Positions 27,762 through 36,636 of a stretch of DNA of 64,000 bases are shown one piece after another (the stretch's first letter is position 1; each line of letters starts with the position of its first letter). A program made the position numbers and the translations under genes. The stretch is from Hydrocarboniphaga sp965279055 (GTDB taxonomy: Bacteria; Pseudomonadota; Gammaproteobacteria; Nevskiales; Nevskiaceae): contig NZ_OZ257125.1 in NCBI RefSeq assembly GCF_965279055.1, positions 3,348,001 through 3,412,000 on the forward strand, in the 5' to 3' direction. Under the pieces are notes generated by a model that saw only the letters and a list, made by a program, of their open reading frames with translations, did no database searches and had not been told where the DNA came from.

Positions 27762-27876
27762 GGCTTCTCCCCTTCGCGATTCAAGATTCTAGTGCCGACA
27801 ACAGGCAGGCCGGCTTGACTGTAGAGACTGAACGACGCGGCGTTGCAGTCCATCCCACCGGATGCCGCCGCGAGTT

Positions 27877-29166
27877 TCAGCGATGCAAGGCGCGATGCCC
27901 GATGTCGCGCCGGAACTGCATGCCATCCCAGCTGATCCTGTCGATGGCCGCATAGGCTTTGCTGCTCGCCGCCGCGAGTGTGTCGCCGCTGGCGACCACG
28001 CACAACACGCGTCCACCCGATGTCACGACCGCGTCACCGCTCTGCGCCGTGCCGGCCTGGAACACCTTGGCGCCGGACAGGTCCGCATCGAGGCCGTGGA
28101 TCGCGTCGCCCTTCTTCACCTCGGCCGGATAACCCGCGGCCGCGAGCACCACGCCGATCGCCGGCTGCGCGCTCCACTGCACGCTGATCCGCGGCAGGCG
28201 CTGTTCGAGCGCCGCGTCGAGCAGTTCCAGCAGATCGCTTTCCATACGGAACAGAATCGGCTGCGTCTCGGGATCCCCCATGCGCGTATTGAACTCCAGC
28301 ACCTTGATGCCGCCGCGTGTATCGATCATCAGGCCGGCATACAGAAAGCCGGTGAACGGCCGGCCCTCGGCCTGCATCGCGCGCAGCGTCGGCTCGATCA
28401 CCTCGCGGCAGACGCGCTCGTGGATCGCCGGCGTCACCACCGGTGCCGGCGAATACGCGCCCATGCCGCCGGTGTTGGGGCCGAGGTCGCCGTCGAAGAT
28501 GCGCTTGTGATCCTGCGACGTCGCCAGTGCGACATAGTCGGTGCCGCCGGCGACGACGATGAAGCTCGCCTCCTCGCCGTCGAGAAAATCCTCGACGACG
28601 ACCCGCGCGCCGGCCTTGCCAAGCAGACTGCCGCCGAGCATGTCGCGCGCCGCGGCCTGGGCCTCGGCGACGCTGGTGGCGACGACCACGCCCTTGCCGG
28701 CGGCCAGGCCATCGGCCTTGATCACGATGGGCGCGCCGCGCTCGTCGATATACGCCAGTGCCGCGTCGAGTTCGTTGAATACGCGGTACTGCGCCGTCGG
28801 GATTTTGTGGCGCGCGAGAAAGTCCTTGGAAAAGGCCTTCGACGACTCCAGCTGTGCGGCCTCGCGCGTCGGCCCGAAGATACGCAAACCGGCTTCTTCG
28901 AATGCGTCGACCACGCCCAGCGACAGCGGCACTTCGGGGCCGACCACGGTCAGCGCCACCGACTCGCGGCGCGCCAGTTCGACCAGGCCGGCGATGTCGT
29001 CGACCGCGACGGCGACGTTGCGACAGCGCGGTTCGGACGCGGTGCCCGGATTGCCCGGCGCCACCACCACCTCGGCAACACGCGGCGATGCGGCCAGCTT
29101 CCAGGCCAGCGCGTGCTCACGCCCGCCGCTACCGATCACCAGAATTTTCTTGTCCCTGCGAATCAT
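27877..29166 (-). CDS. purD: Phosphoribosylamine-glycine ligase PurD
   Basis: 429 residues, full length. The N-terminal VIGSGGREHALAWKL binds phosphoribosylamine and the ATP-grasp core shows GPEVPLSLG, KADGLAAGKGVVVA and LEFNTRMGDPETQ. It makes glycinamide ribonucleotide, the second step of purine synthesis. A strong GAGGAG lies just before the ATG. Eight codons after the ATG the GSGGREH motif starts, a little further in than usual because of the extra leader MIRRDK. purC lies divergently about 0.5 kb away. Confidence 0.97.
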   Translation of the reverse strand: MIRRDKKILVIGSGGREHALAWKLAASPRVAEVVVAPGNPGTASEPRCRNVAVAVDDIAGLVELARRESVALTVVGPEVPLSLGVVDAFEEAGLRIFGPTREAAQLESSKAFSKDFLARHKIPTAQYRVFNELDAALAYIDERGAPIVIKADGLAAGKGVVVATSVAEAQAAARDMLGGSLLGKAGARVVVEDFLDGEEASFIVVAGGTDYVALATSQDHKRIFDGDLGPNTGGMGAYSPAPVVTPAIHERVCREVIEPTLRAMQAEGRPFTGFLYAGLMIDTRGGIKVLEFNTRMGDPETQPILFRMESDLLELLDAALEQRLPRISVQWSAQPAIGVVLAAAGYPAEVKKGDAIHGLDADLSGAKVFQAGTAQSGDAVVTSGGRVLCVVASGDTLAAASSKAYAAIDRISWDGMQFRRDIGHRALHR

Positions 29167-29188
29167 GCGATCTCCTCGGGCTTTTGCT

Positions 29189-29287
29189 CCTTCCCCCGCT
29201 TGCGGGGGAAGGTCGGGATGGGGGCCTGCACAGGTTAGCGCCGCGACTTCCGCTCCACCCTGGCTCTCCCCCGCTCGCGGGGGAGGG
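29189..29287. repeat. Paired C/G-rich hairpins upstream of purD
   Basis: The first hairpin is CCTTCCCCCGC-TT-GCGGGGGAAGG (29189-29212). The second is CTCCCCCGC-TC-GCGGGGGAG (29266-29285). Because both are palindromes of the same type, their outer arms could also pair with each other. It lies between the small membrane-protein gene and purD on the same strand, so it would be in the purD leader if they are cotranscribed. It looks like a dispersed repeat, but no other copy occurs in this window. Confidence 0.6.
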
Positions 29288-29300
29288 AATCTATCAATCG

Positions 29301-29531
29301 CTAGCGGTTGCGCCGCGAGTCCTTGCGACGGTCTTCGACGCCCGGCGGCGGGCCGACGTCGGCCTTGCGGCGATCGCCGCGCTCGCCTTCGCGGCGCTCG
29401 AAACGCCGGTGCTTCTTCGGCTCCTGCTGACCGGCCTTGGCGCCGCCCGACAGGAACAGCGTGTAGACCAGATAAACGAGCAGCGCCGCACCCAGTGCGT
29501 ACAGCGCCATCTCTGCGAACATCGTCAACAT
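29301..29531 (-). CDS. Small single-pass membrane protein with basic tail
   Basis: 76 residues (ATG at 29531; 29522 also possible). One membrane helix (MALYALGAALLVYLVYTLFL) is followed by a highly charged C-terminal region rich in Arg, Lys and Glu (HRRFERREGERGDRRK). I do not recognise the family. It lies between divergent purC and purD and shares the strand of purD. The clean membrane-helix and charged-tail composition argues for a real gene, though its size leaves doubt. Confidence 0.5.
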   Translation of the reverse strand: MLTMFAEMALYALGAALLVYLVYTLFLSGGAKAGQQEPKKHRRFERREGERGDRRKADVGPPPGVEDRRKDSRRNR

Positions 29532-29647
29532 CGGCAGTCTCTCCCAGATCGCGCGATTATGCGGCCAAAGGCAAGACTTCGGACACCACGCCGGCCTCGC
29601 GTATCATGCCGGCTCACCCGAATCCCACCGCCGCCGGTGCTCTACGC

Positions 29648-30535
29648 ATGAGTTCAGCCCTGTTCGAATCCCGCATCGACAGCCTGCCGCGGATCCACCG
29701 CGGCAAGGTCCGCGACATCTACGCCGTCGGCGACTCGCACATGCTGATCGTCACCAGCGACCGGCTGTCCGCGTTCGACGTGATCCTGCCCCAACCCATC
29801 CCCGGCAAGGGCGCGGTGCTGCAGGCACTGACCGAATTCTGGATGCAGCGCTTCGCCAGCCTGCTGCCGAACCAGATGGCGCCGCAGATGCGCCTGGAAG
29901 ACCGGCTGACACCGGACGAGATCGCGCAGTGCTCGGGGCGCGCCGTGATCGTGCGCAAGCTCAAGGCGATCCCGGTGGAGTGCGTCGCGCGCGGCTATCT
30001 GATCGGCTCCGGCTGGAAGGACTACAAGGCCAGCGGCAAGGTCTGCGGCATCGCGCTGCCGGCCGGGCTGCAGATCGCCGACCAGCTGCCGGAGCCGATC
30101 TTCACGCCGGCCGACAAGGCGCCGGTCGGCAGCCACGACGAGAACATCGACTTTGCCGAAGTGACGCGCCGCCTCGGCAGCGAGCTGGCCAACCAGCTGC
30201 GCGACGTGACGCTGCAAATCTACAAAGAGGCATCCGAATACGCCCGCGCGCGCGGCATCATCATCGCCGACACCAAGTTCGAATTCGGCCTGGACGAAAA
30301 CGGCAAGCTGCATCTGATCGACGAAGTGCTGACGCCGGATTCCTCGCGCTTCTGGCCGGCCAGCACCTATCGCCCTGGCATCAGCCCGCCGAGCTTCGAC
30401 AAGCAGATCGTCCGCGATTACCTGGAAACGCTGGACTGGAACAAGACCGCGCCCGGCCCGCAGCTGCCGGCCGACATCATCGAGCGCACCGGCGCGACCT
30501 ATCGCGAAGCACAGCGGCTGCTGACCACGACATAA
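29648..30535 (+). CDS. purC: SAICAR synthase PurC
   Basis: 295 residues from the ATG at 29648. The longer upstream frame lacks family features. The signature RIHRGKVRDIYAVGD is near the start, and IPVECVARGYLIGSGWKDY and IADTKFEFG are present with LIDEVLTPDSSRFWP. It joins aspartate to CAIR in purine synthesis. The length matches the longer yeast/Xanthomonas-type PurC rather than the 237-residue E. coli form. A MAPEG gene follows after 9 bp. Confidence 0.96.
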   Translation: MSSALFESRIDSLPRIHRGKVRDIYAVGDSHMLIVTSDRLSAFDVILPQPIPGKGAVLQALTEFWMQRFASLLPNQMAPQMRLEDRLTPDEIAQCSGRAVIVRKLKAIPVECVARGYLIGSGWKDYKASGKVCGIALPAGLQIADQLPEPIFTPADKAPVGSHDENIDFAEVTRRLGSELANQLRDVTLQIYKEASEYARARGIIIADTKFEFGLDENGKLHLIDEVLTPDSSRFWPASTYRPGISPPSFDKQIVRDYLETLDWNKTAPGPQLPADIIERTGATYREAQRLLTTT

Positions 30536-30544
30536 GGAGCCACG

Positions 30545-30919
30545 ATGACACTCGCCCTGTGGTGCGTCCTGATCGCGGCGCTGCTGCCGTTCCCGTTCAC
30601 GCTGGCGGCCAAGTTCAGCAAGCGCTTCGACAACGCCCGGCCGCGCGAATACCTGGCCGCGACCACCGGCTGGCGCGGTCGCGCCAACGCGGTACAGCAG
30701 AACGCGTTCGAGACTTATCCGGCGTTCGCCGCTGCAGTGATCGTCGCGCAGATGCTGCACGTGGCGGCGCAGGGGCGGATCGATGCGTTTGCGATCGCCT
30801 ACCTTGTGTTTCGCCTCGCATTCGGCGCCTGTTATCTGGCCGATCTGGCGACGCTGCGCTCGCTGATGTGGTTCGGCAGCATCGGCTGCATCGTCGGCCT
30901 GTTCGTGATCTCTGCCTGA
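30545..30919 (+). CDS. MAPEG-family membrane protein
   Basis: 124 residues with four hydrophobic segments, plus family hallmarks: RANAVQQNAFETYPAFAAAV (Arg-Ala-x2-Asn-x2-E-like core) and FRLAFGACYLADLATLRS. MAPEG proteins include glutathione transferases and eicosanoid enzymes; bacterial members are mostly uncharacterised. A Shine-Dalgarno AAGGAG lies before the ATG, 9 bp after purC. Confidence 0.82.
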   Translation: MTLALWCVLIAALLPFPFTLAAKFSKRFDNARPREYLAATTGWRGRANAVQQNAFETYPAFAAAVIVAQMLHVAAQGRIDAFAIAYLVFRLAFGACYLADLATLRSLMWFGSIGCIVGLFVISA

Positions 30920-30947
30920 TTCCTTCACTCGTCCTCGGGAGCCGCTG

Positions 30948-31304
30948 ATGCAGATCAAGATCGAAATCGACGTCAAGCCCGAAGAGCTGCGCCGCTTCCT
31001 CGGCCTGCCCGATGTCGCCGGCCTTCAGGACGACGTGGTGCGCTTCCTGCGCGAGAAAGTCGGCGCCGCCAGCGACAGCTTCGACCCGGCCGCGGTACTG
31101 CAGAGCAGTCTCGACCTGATCCGTCGCAACCCGACCTGGAAGCTGCTGCGCGGCGCGATGGGGCGGGATCGCGACGGCGGCGAGGAACCAGTCGAGGTGG
31201 CGGTCGTGCCGGTGAAGAAGCCGCGTGCGGCCCGCAAGAAAACCGCCGCGGTGGTGAAGAAGCCGCGGCGCGCGAAGAAATCCGACGACGCTCAGACGTC
31301 GTAG
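30948..31304 (+). CDS. Hypothetical protein with Lys/Arg-rich tail (DUF6489-like)
   Basis: 118 residues. The N-terminal half is a compact domain (MQIKIEIDVKPEELRRFLGL ... VVRFLREKV) and residues 80-118 are a basic tail with repeated VKKPR/KKPRAARKK blocks. The tail resembles histone-H1-like or DNA/RNA-binding extensions. The N-terminal pattern suggests the DUF6489 family, but I hold this loosely. It ends 2 bp before repeat copy 2. Confidence 0.6.
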   Translation: MQIKIEIDVKPEELRRFLGLPDVAGLQDDVVRFLREKVGAASDSFDPAAVLQSSLDLIRRNPTWKLLRGAMGRDRDGGEEPVEVAVVPVKKPRAARKKTAAVVKKPRRAKKSDDAQTS

Positions 31305-31306
31305 CG

Positions 31307-31372
31307 GTAGGAGCGGACCCTGTCCGCGACTGAGACTTCGAGGCCAGAGTCGCGGACAGGGTCCGCTCCTAC
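31307..31372. repeat. 66-bp palindromic repeat, copy 2 (REP-like)
   Basis: The left arm GTAGGAGCGGACCCTGTCCG and the inverted right arm are as in copy 1, with a different central loop. It starts 2 bp after the stop of the preceding gene and ends 35 bp before the ATG of the next. Confidence 0.85.
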
Positions 31373-31407
31373 AGGTGCCATCACCACCGCTGCTTTAGGA
31401 TAGCCGC

Positions 31408-33018
31408 ATGTACGACGCGATCATCATCGGCGGCGGCCACAATGGCCTGGTCTGCGCAGCTTACCTCGCGCGCGCCGGCGAGCGTGTGCTGGTGCTGGAG
31501 CGGCGGCCGCTGATCGGCGGCGCCGCGGTCACCGAGGAGCTGGCGCCGGGCTATCGCTGCTCCACCGCGAGCTACGTCGTCAGCCTGCTGCTGCCCGAAG
31601 TCGAGCGCGAGCTGAAACTGCGCGAGCACGGCTACCGGGTGCTGCCGCGCAGCCCCTCCTCATTCACGCCATTCGAGGACGGCCGCTCGTTGCTGATGGG
31701 CCCGGACGCGGCGCTGAATCACCGCGAAATCGCCAAGTTCTCGGCGCGCGACGCCGACGCCTATCCGCGCTACGAAGCCTTCCTGTCGCGCATCGCCGAG
31801 ACGCTGGAGCCAGCGCTGATGGACACGCCGCCGGAGCTGCTGCCGCTGCCGCCGAGCTGGCGCAAGCGCGGCCTGATGGAGAAGCTGAGGAATCTGAAGC
31901 AGGGCCGCTCGCTGTACGGCGCGATGAAGTCGCTGGGCGCCGATCTGCCCGAGGCGATCGAGCTGCTGACCGGCCCGGCGACGCCGATCCTCGATCGCTG
32001 GTTCGAGTCCGACGAACTCAAGGGCACGCTGGCCACCGACGCGATCATCGGCACCTTCGCGCCGCCGTCGGCGCCCGGCACCGGCTACGTGCTGCTGCAT
32101 CACGTGATGGGCATGGCCGGCGGCGCCCGCGGCGTCTGGGGCTATGTCGAAGGCGGTATGGGCGCGCTGAGCACGGCGATGGCGCGGGCCGCGCAGGCGC
32201 TCGGCGTCGACATCGTCGTCAACGCGCAGGTCGAGCAGATCCTGGTCGACAACGGCCGCGCCGTCGGCGTCGAGCTGGCCGGCGGCGAGCGCATCACCGC
32301 GCGCCGCGTGATCTCCAATGCAACCGCCGCGGTGACGTTCGGCAAGCTGCTCGCCCCGGGCACCTTGTCGAAGGCGTTCGACGCGGCCGTCAAACGCATC
32401 GATTACGCCTCGGCCAGCGTCAAGATCAATCTCGCCGTGTCGGAGCTGCCGGACTTCATCGCCGCGCCGAATCAGGACGGCGAACCCGGCCCGCAGCATC
32501 ACGGCACGATCCATATCGGCGCGACGCCGGAGTACATCGAGCGCGCCTACGAGGATGCACGCCGCGGCTATCCGAGCGAGCGGCCGGTGATCGAAATGAC
32601 GATCCCGAGCAGCGTCGACAAGACCCTGGCGCCGAGCGGACATCACATCGTCGGACTGTTCGTGCAGTACGCGCCGTACTCGCTCGCCGGCACCACATGG
32701 AACGAGCAGCGCGAAGTCTTCGCCGACCGGGTCGTCGACGAAATAACGCGCTTCGCGCCGAACTTCCGCAACTCGATCCTGCATCGCCAGACGCTGGCGC
32801 CACCGGACCTGGAAGCGCGATTCGGTCTGACCGGCGGCAACATCTTTCAGGGCGCGATGCCGCTGCACCAGCTGTTCGCGTTCCGCCCGGTGCCGGGCTG
32901 GGGCGACTACCGCACGCCGGTCAAGGGGCTTTATCTTTGTGGCGCCGCGGCGCATCCGGGCGGCGGCGTGATGGGAGCCTGCGGGCGCAATGCAGCGACA
33001 GCAATTTTGCAGGAATAG
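31408..33018 (+). CDS. CrtI/PYROXD2-like FAD-dependent oxidoreductase
   Basis: 536 residues. The FAD-binding motif IIGGGHNGLVCAAYLARAG lies at the N-terminus, and the C-terminal FAD contact is LYLCGAAAHPGGGVMGACG. The overall pattern matches the phytoene-desaturase-like NAD(P)/FAD oxidoreductases related to PYROXD2 rather than true carotenoid CrtI. No other carotenoid genes are nearby. The last 153 bp before the final two codons are repeated exactly at 36745-36897, where a second 3' end is found. The present C-terminus is ILQE instead of the presumed original ILQD. Confidence 0.85.
   Translation: MYDAIIIGGGHNGLVCAAYLARAGERVLVLERRPLIGGAAVTEELAPGYRCSTASYVVSLLLPEVERELKLREHGYRVLPRSPSSFTPFEDGRSLLMGPDAALNHREIAKFSARDADAYPRYEAFLSRIAETLEPALMDTPPELLPLPPSWRKRGLMEKLRNLKQGRSLYGAMKSLGADLPEAIELLTGPATPILDRWFESDELKGTLATDAIIGTFAPPSAPGTGYVLLHHVMGMAGGARGVWGYVEGGMGALSTAMARAAQALGVDIVVNAQVEQILVDNGRAVGVELAGGERITARRVISNATAAVTFGKLLAPGTLSKAFDAAVKRIDYASASVKINLAVSELPDFIAAPNQDGEPGPQHHGTIHIGATPEYIERAYEDARRGYPSERPVIEMTIPSSVDKTLAPSGHHIVGLFVQYAPYSLAGTTWNEQREVFADRVVDEITRFAPNFRNSILHRQTLAPPDLEARFGLTGGNIFQGAMPLHQLFAFRPVPGWGDYRTPVKGLYLCGAAAHPGGGVMGACGRNAATAILQE
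32862..33014 (+). repeat. 153-bp perfect direct repeat, left copy
   Basis: It begins GCTGCACCAGCTGTTCGCG and ends GCAATTTTGCAGGA. It is identical base by base to 36745-36897. It is the end of the flavoprotein gene. The sequences diverge immediately outside both ends. Confidence 0.95.
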
Positions 33019-33034
33019 TCCACTGAAGCACTAG

Positions 33035-34230
33035 GGAACCTCTGAATAACTCACCGAAAGTCGAAGCGGTGACTGCGGCGCTGCCTTCATGATTGTTTTC
33101 TGCGAAGCCGACTGATTCATTTATCGGCCTGAGCTGATCAAAAGACGCTTACCGGTGACAATTCATCCCACATTGAGTATCAGCGGGCGCAATTCCCCCG
33201 TCATCGACAGCAATTTCTTTCGCACCATCCACAGATTCGACAGCGCAAACAGGGTCATCACCTGCGCCGTGTTTTTCGCCAGGCCCTTGAAGCGCACCTT
33301 GTTGTAGCCGAACTGCCGCTTGATTACGCGAAACGGATGCTCGACGAAGGCGCGAACGCGAGCCTTGGCATATTCCGCCTGCTGAGCCGCGCGCTTTTGA
33401 CTGCCTTCCGGCATCGCACGAATCCGGCTTGAGCGAGCCGCGATCTGCCACTGCAGATGTTTCTTCACCACCCGTTTCTCCGCGCCCGTGTAGCCGGCGT
33501 CTGCATAGACCACTTGCTCCCTGCCGTGCAGCAACTCGTCCACCACCGCGATGTCGGCTTCATTGGCAGCGGTTACCACCACGGTGTGCACCAAGCCAGA
33601 ATCCACGTCCGCGCCGATGTGCGCCTTCATGCCGAAAAAGTACTGATTGCCTTTCTTGGTCTGGTGCATCTCGGGATCGCGCTCACCGTCGGCGTTCTTG
33701 GTCGAACTCGGCGCCGAAATGATCGTGGCATCCACCATGCTGCCGCGCTTGAGCAGCAAGCCTTTGCGCCCCAGGTAGGCATTGATCCGGGTGAAGAGCT
33801 CCAGCGCTAGTCCATAGGTTTCCAGCAGGCGCCGGAAATTCAGGATCGTGGTCTCGTCTGGAATCGGCCGTGTCAGCGACAGCCCCGCGAACTGACGCAT
33901 CGAGGCGACTTCATACAGCGCCTCTTCCATCGCCGGATCCGACAATCCGAACCAGTTCTGCATCAGGTGGATTCGCAGCATCGTCGCCAGCGGATACGGC
34001 GGCCGTCCATTGCCGCCCACCGGATACACCGGCTCGATCAGCGACAGCAGCGACTTCCACGGAACCACCTGGTCCATCTCGGCCAGGAAAATCTCCCGAC
34101 GTGTCCGTTTTCGCTTGCCCGCGTACTCCGCGTCCCCGAAACTCAACTGCATTGCTTCCGCTCCGATTCTTTTCTAGCCACAGATCGCAGCAACCATCAC
34201 GCCACTCGCAATGGGTTTTTCAGACCTTCC
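33035..34230 (-). mobile_element. IS5-type insertion sequence, about 1196 bp
   Basis: The ends are imperfect inverted repeats: left GGAACCTCTGAATAACTC; right, read inward, GGAAGGTCTGAAAAACCC (14 of 18 match). CTAG directly flanks both ends (33031-33034 and 34231-34234), the YTAR target duplication typical of the IS5 subgroup. The length is almost that of IS5. The transposase is intact, so the element may be active. Confidence 0.92.
33163..34152 (-). CDS. IS5-family DDE transposase
   Basis: 329 residues. The N-terminal DNA-binding region (FLAEMDQVVPWKSLLSLIEP, RIHLMQNWFGLSDPAMEEAL) precedes the catalytic core. The first Asp is in MVDATIISAPS, the second in VVYADAGYTGAEKR, and the Glu region is in EHPFRVIKRQFGYNKVRF. 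The frame is uninterrupted. It catalyses cut-and-paste movement of the element. Confidence 0.93.
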   Translation of the reverse strand: MQLSFGDAEYAGKRKRTRREIFLAEMDQVVPWKSLLSLIEPVYPVGGNGRPPYPLATMLRIHLMQNWFGLSDPAMEEALYEVASMRQFAGLSLTRPIPDETTILNFRRLLETYGLALELFTRINAYLGRKGLLLKRGSMVDATIISAPSSTKNADGERDPEMHQTKKGNQYFFGMKAHIGADVDSGLVHTVVVTAANEADIAVVDELLHGREQVVYADAGYTGAEKRVVKKHLQWQIAARSSRIRAMPEGSQKRAAQQAEYAKARVRAFVEHPFRVIKRQFGYNKVRFKGLAKNTAQVMTLFALSNLWMVRKKLLSMTGELRPLILNVG

Positions 34231-34234
34231 CTAG

Positions 34235-34403
34235 GATAGTCGGGCATGCGGTGATGGCTCGGAATCTTATTCGGAGCGCGTGCGGTCAGTATTTCTACGA
34301 GCGGCGGCTCGACTACCAGCCTTCACGGAAGGGACGTAAACATGTCTGGCACAACAAAGCAACACTCTAAAGCAGTCCGGTGTGTACTACATGGGAGGAA
34401 CTC
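34235..34403 (+). other. Island DNA between IS5 and the beta-helix gene
   Basis: 169 bp right of the IS. A 38-codon open frame (from ATG 34254, reading MARNLIRSACGQYFYERRLD...) ends at 34370 and may be the 3' remnant of a gene broken by the IS, but I recognise no family. A GGGAGG Shine-Dalgarno sequence for the next gene lies at its right end. Confidence 0.35.
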
Positions 34404-35591
34404 ATGCTCAAAAAGTTGAAATATGTGTTGGCCATTACCGCCTCGATACTGGCGTGGCCGACTTACGCTCAATCGTGGATCAACGTCGCCGATTACGGCG
34501 CAAACGGTAACGATACCGTAGACGATCTAAGCGCGATTAACAGCGCGGTAGCAGCGCTTCCGGCAAGAGGCGGCGTTGTCTACTTTCCACCCGGAAATTA
34601 CCGACTTGCTGGCAAACTCAACCTTCCCGACAAGCGGGTGTCTCTACAAGGCGATGGTATCGGTATCTCCACGTTGGAATGGACGGCGGTTGGCGGTATC
34701 AGGTATGCCCCGACCGTGTTGTCGTCGCCTAGTGGCGCCGATGATGGCCGTGAACTTTCCATATCCAAGCTGACGCTTCGGACGCAACTCGCTAACGGCG
34801 GATCGGCAATTGTAGCGACCTGGCCTGAAGCGAATGGGCAGTACGCGATCACGGCGTACATTAAGGAGGTCGAAATCCGGGGGACTTCATTTACGCAGTA
34901 CTGGGGCAGCGGAATTGTCCTCACTGGCGCAAGACAAAGCGTTATTGAAGACGTGACGATGGTAGGCGCGCCCTCAATCAGCTATTCAGTGATGGATAAA
35001 GGGTTGCAGATCATCAGCAACAACAATTCGACTGAACATAAAATTCGCAACCTAAACGTCTACGCCGCCAATAGAGGCGTGATTGTGCAGGGCGGTGTCG
35101 CTGGCACCGGATCGGGGCCGGAGGGAATCTACATCGACAGTAGTACCTTCGTGAATGTTGGCACCGGCGTGTATGTCAACACGGCAGATTCCGAGCCCGT
35201 CACTTTTGTTCGCGGGAGCCATATCAATGCGCACCTTTTTGGCATCGACTCCGAAGCATTGAACTCGGTCTACGCGAACAACGAAATTCAGACGACGGAT
35301 TCTGGCGGTGTCGGTATTAGGGTAACCGGCAACCCGATTAACGTTCTGATCAATTCGAACGTATTTCACGGGACACAAACTGGATCGGGTTCGAACGGTG
35401 TCGTACTACAAGCGAATGTTTCACACAGTTCCGTTGTAAACAATCACTTCCTGTCCGGCATTACCTGCGTTTGGCTCCAAACGGGAACGCAAGCTAATTT
35501 TGTTGCTCAGAATGTCTTCAACGGCTGTACGACCAATGCTCTAAATCAAGGCAGCAACACCGTCTTCGGCTGGGGTGCCGGAACGCCCTAG
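34404..35591 (+). CDS. Secreted right-handed beta-helix protein (pectate-lyase-3-like)
   Basis: 395 residues from the ATG at 34404, chosen because a GGGAGG lies just before it and a clean signal peptide begins there (MLKKLKYVLAITASILAWPTYA). Mature residues open with INVADYGANGNDTVDDLSAINSAV and GGVVYFPPGNYRL, the signature of pectate-lyase-3 / phage tailspike-like beta-helices. Many short Asn/Gly-rich repeats follow. Such proteins bind or cleave polysaccharides. Catalytic residues could not be assigned. Codon use is less GC-biased than the neighbours, fitting recent acquisition. Confidence 0.78.
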   Translation: MLKKLKYVLAITASILAWPTYAQSWINVADYGANGNDTVDDLSAINSAVAALPARGGVVYFPPGNYRLAGKLNLPDKRVSLQGDGIGISTLEWTAVGGIRYAPTVLSSPSGADDGRELSISKLTLRTQLANGGSAIVATWPEANGQYAITAYIKEVEIRGTSFTQYWGSGIVLTGARQSVIEDVTMVGAPSISYSVMDKGLQIISNNNSTEHKIRNLNVYAANRGVIVQGGVAGTGSGPEGIYIDSSTFVNVGTGVYVNTADSEPVTFVRGSHINAHLFGIDSEALNSVYANNEIQTTDSGGVGIRVTGNPINVLINSNVFHGTQTGSGSNGVVLQANVSHSSVVNNHFLSGITCVWLQTGTQANFVAQNVFNGCTTNALNQGSNTVFGWGAGTP

Positions 35592-35600
35592 CTATCCAGA

Positions 35601-36536
35601 TCAAGGCTTTCGCGCAAAGAGAGCGGTTGTACAGGCAAGTTCGAAGTTCTTTTCGCGCGAAAGCTCTTTTACGAAAGGCTTATCCAAAGAAGAGACCGGA
35701 TTTATCAGAAAATCGGAAACCTTCATCTTCAGGAACTTTTCCTTTGTCTCACCGCTGAGGCCTTCCGCCCAACTCGAAAGCATTGTGCTCAAGCCCCAGA
35801 TCGGGAGGCCGCTTGCAATCATTTCTTGCTTTTCGATTTTTAACGTCTTCTCGAATAGGTTTCGAAGTCCGAGTGCTGTCATGTTGTAGTAGTGGTGCGG
35901 ATAAGCATGCAGATGTTGCAGAAATGGAACGACGCAGTAGAGTTTTGCTCCCGGTTTCATGACGCGCGCTATTTCAGAGGCGCACGTAAAAGGATCGCGT
36001 ACATGTTCAAGGACGTTGAGCGATAGCGCGCCATCAAAAGAATTATCCTTAAACGGCAGACGTTCTCCCACCCCAAGAACGTCTGTGGTCTCGTAGGCGA
36101 CGATTTCGAAATTCACGACGTTATCGAAATAGCGCCCCCTGCGACCTGCGCCGCAATCCAAGACAAGCCCATCCTTCGCGCCTTCGATTAGCCGAAGAGC
36201 GAATGGATCATAATCGTGTTCGGATACGGCGTCCGTTTCAACGATGTTGAATTCGTCTCGGAGTGTCTGGCTCAAGAAATCGAAATTCCGATCGGTTCTT
36301 CGATGTGGCATATCGAAATTGAGAATGGGCTCGATTCTAGCGAGCTTTATGGCCTTTGCAGCGGCAATATCTGGGCGAAGCCGCGTGTTTTGTTCTTCGT
36401 CGACGCGGGGCTCACAAGATTCGGATGCGCCCAAATCCACGCCGCTTTGTCCGACGGACGTTTGCGGAACTGATGGCTCGAACGCCGCGCGTAGCCGGTT
36501 AAGGGCGCGCGAGACTGCGGTTGTCAAGGTTTCCAT
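35601..36536 (-). CDS. Class I SAM-dependent methyltransferase
   Basis: 311 residues. SAM motif I is LVLDCGAGRRGRYF and the later motif is LPFKDNSFDGALSLNVLEHV, as in the Methyltransf_11 group. The N-terminal 80 residues have no clear motif. Relatives in surface-polysaccharide islands methylate sugars or lipids, and the neighbour is a beta-helix protein, so a cell-surface role is possible but is only inference. It has moderate GC content and converges on the beta-helix gene, with stops 9 bp apart. Confidence 0.8.
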   Translation of the reverse strand: METLTTAVSRALNRLRAAFEPSVPQTSVGQSGVDLGASESCEPRVDEEQNTRLRPDIAAAKAIKLARIEPILNFDMPHRRTDRNFDFLSQTLRDEFNIVETDAVSEHDYDPFALRLIEGAKDGLVLDCGAGRRGRYFDNVVNFEIVAYETTDVLGVGERLPFKDNSFDGALSLNVLEHVRDPFTCASEIARVMKPGAKLYCVVPFLQHLHAYPHHYYNMTALGLRNLFEKTLKIEKQEMIASGLPIWGLSTMLSSWAEGLSGETKEKFLKMKVSDFLINPVSSLDKPFVKELSREKNFELACTTALFARKP

Positions 36537-36636
36537 TCAGCCATCATACGATGGCAGGTCTAAAATCGCATATAGTATTGTTTTAGCTTGCTTTATTGTT
36601 GCTTATTGGCAATGGTCGATTAAAGGAGATCGACAC

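Noticed and set aside
28541..29647. Upstream extension of the purC frame
   Set aside because: Not conserved and overlaps purD and the small membrane-protein gene; purC starts at 29648.
34340..34414. 25-codon frame as a leader peptide for the beta-helix gene
   Set aside because: Overlaps the start of the next gene in another frame with no conserved feature; too weak to call.
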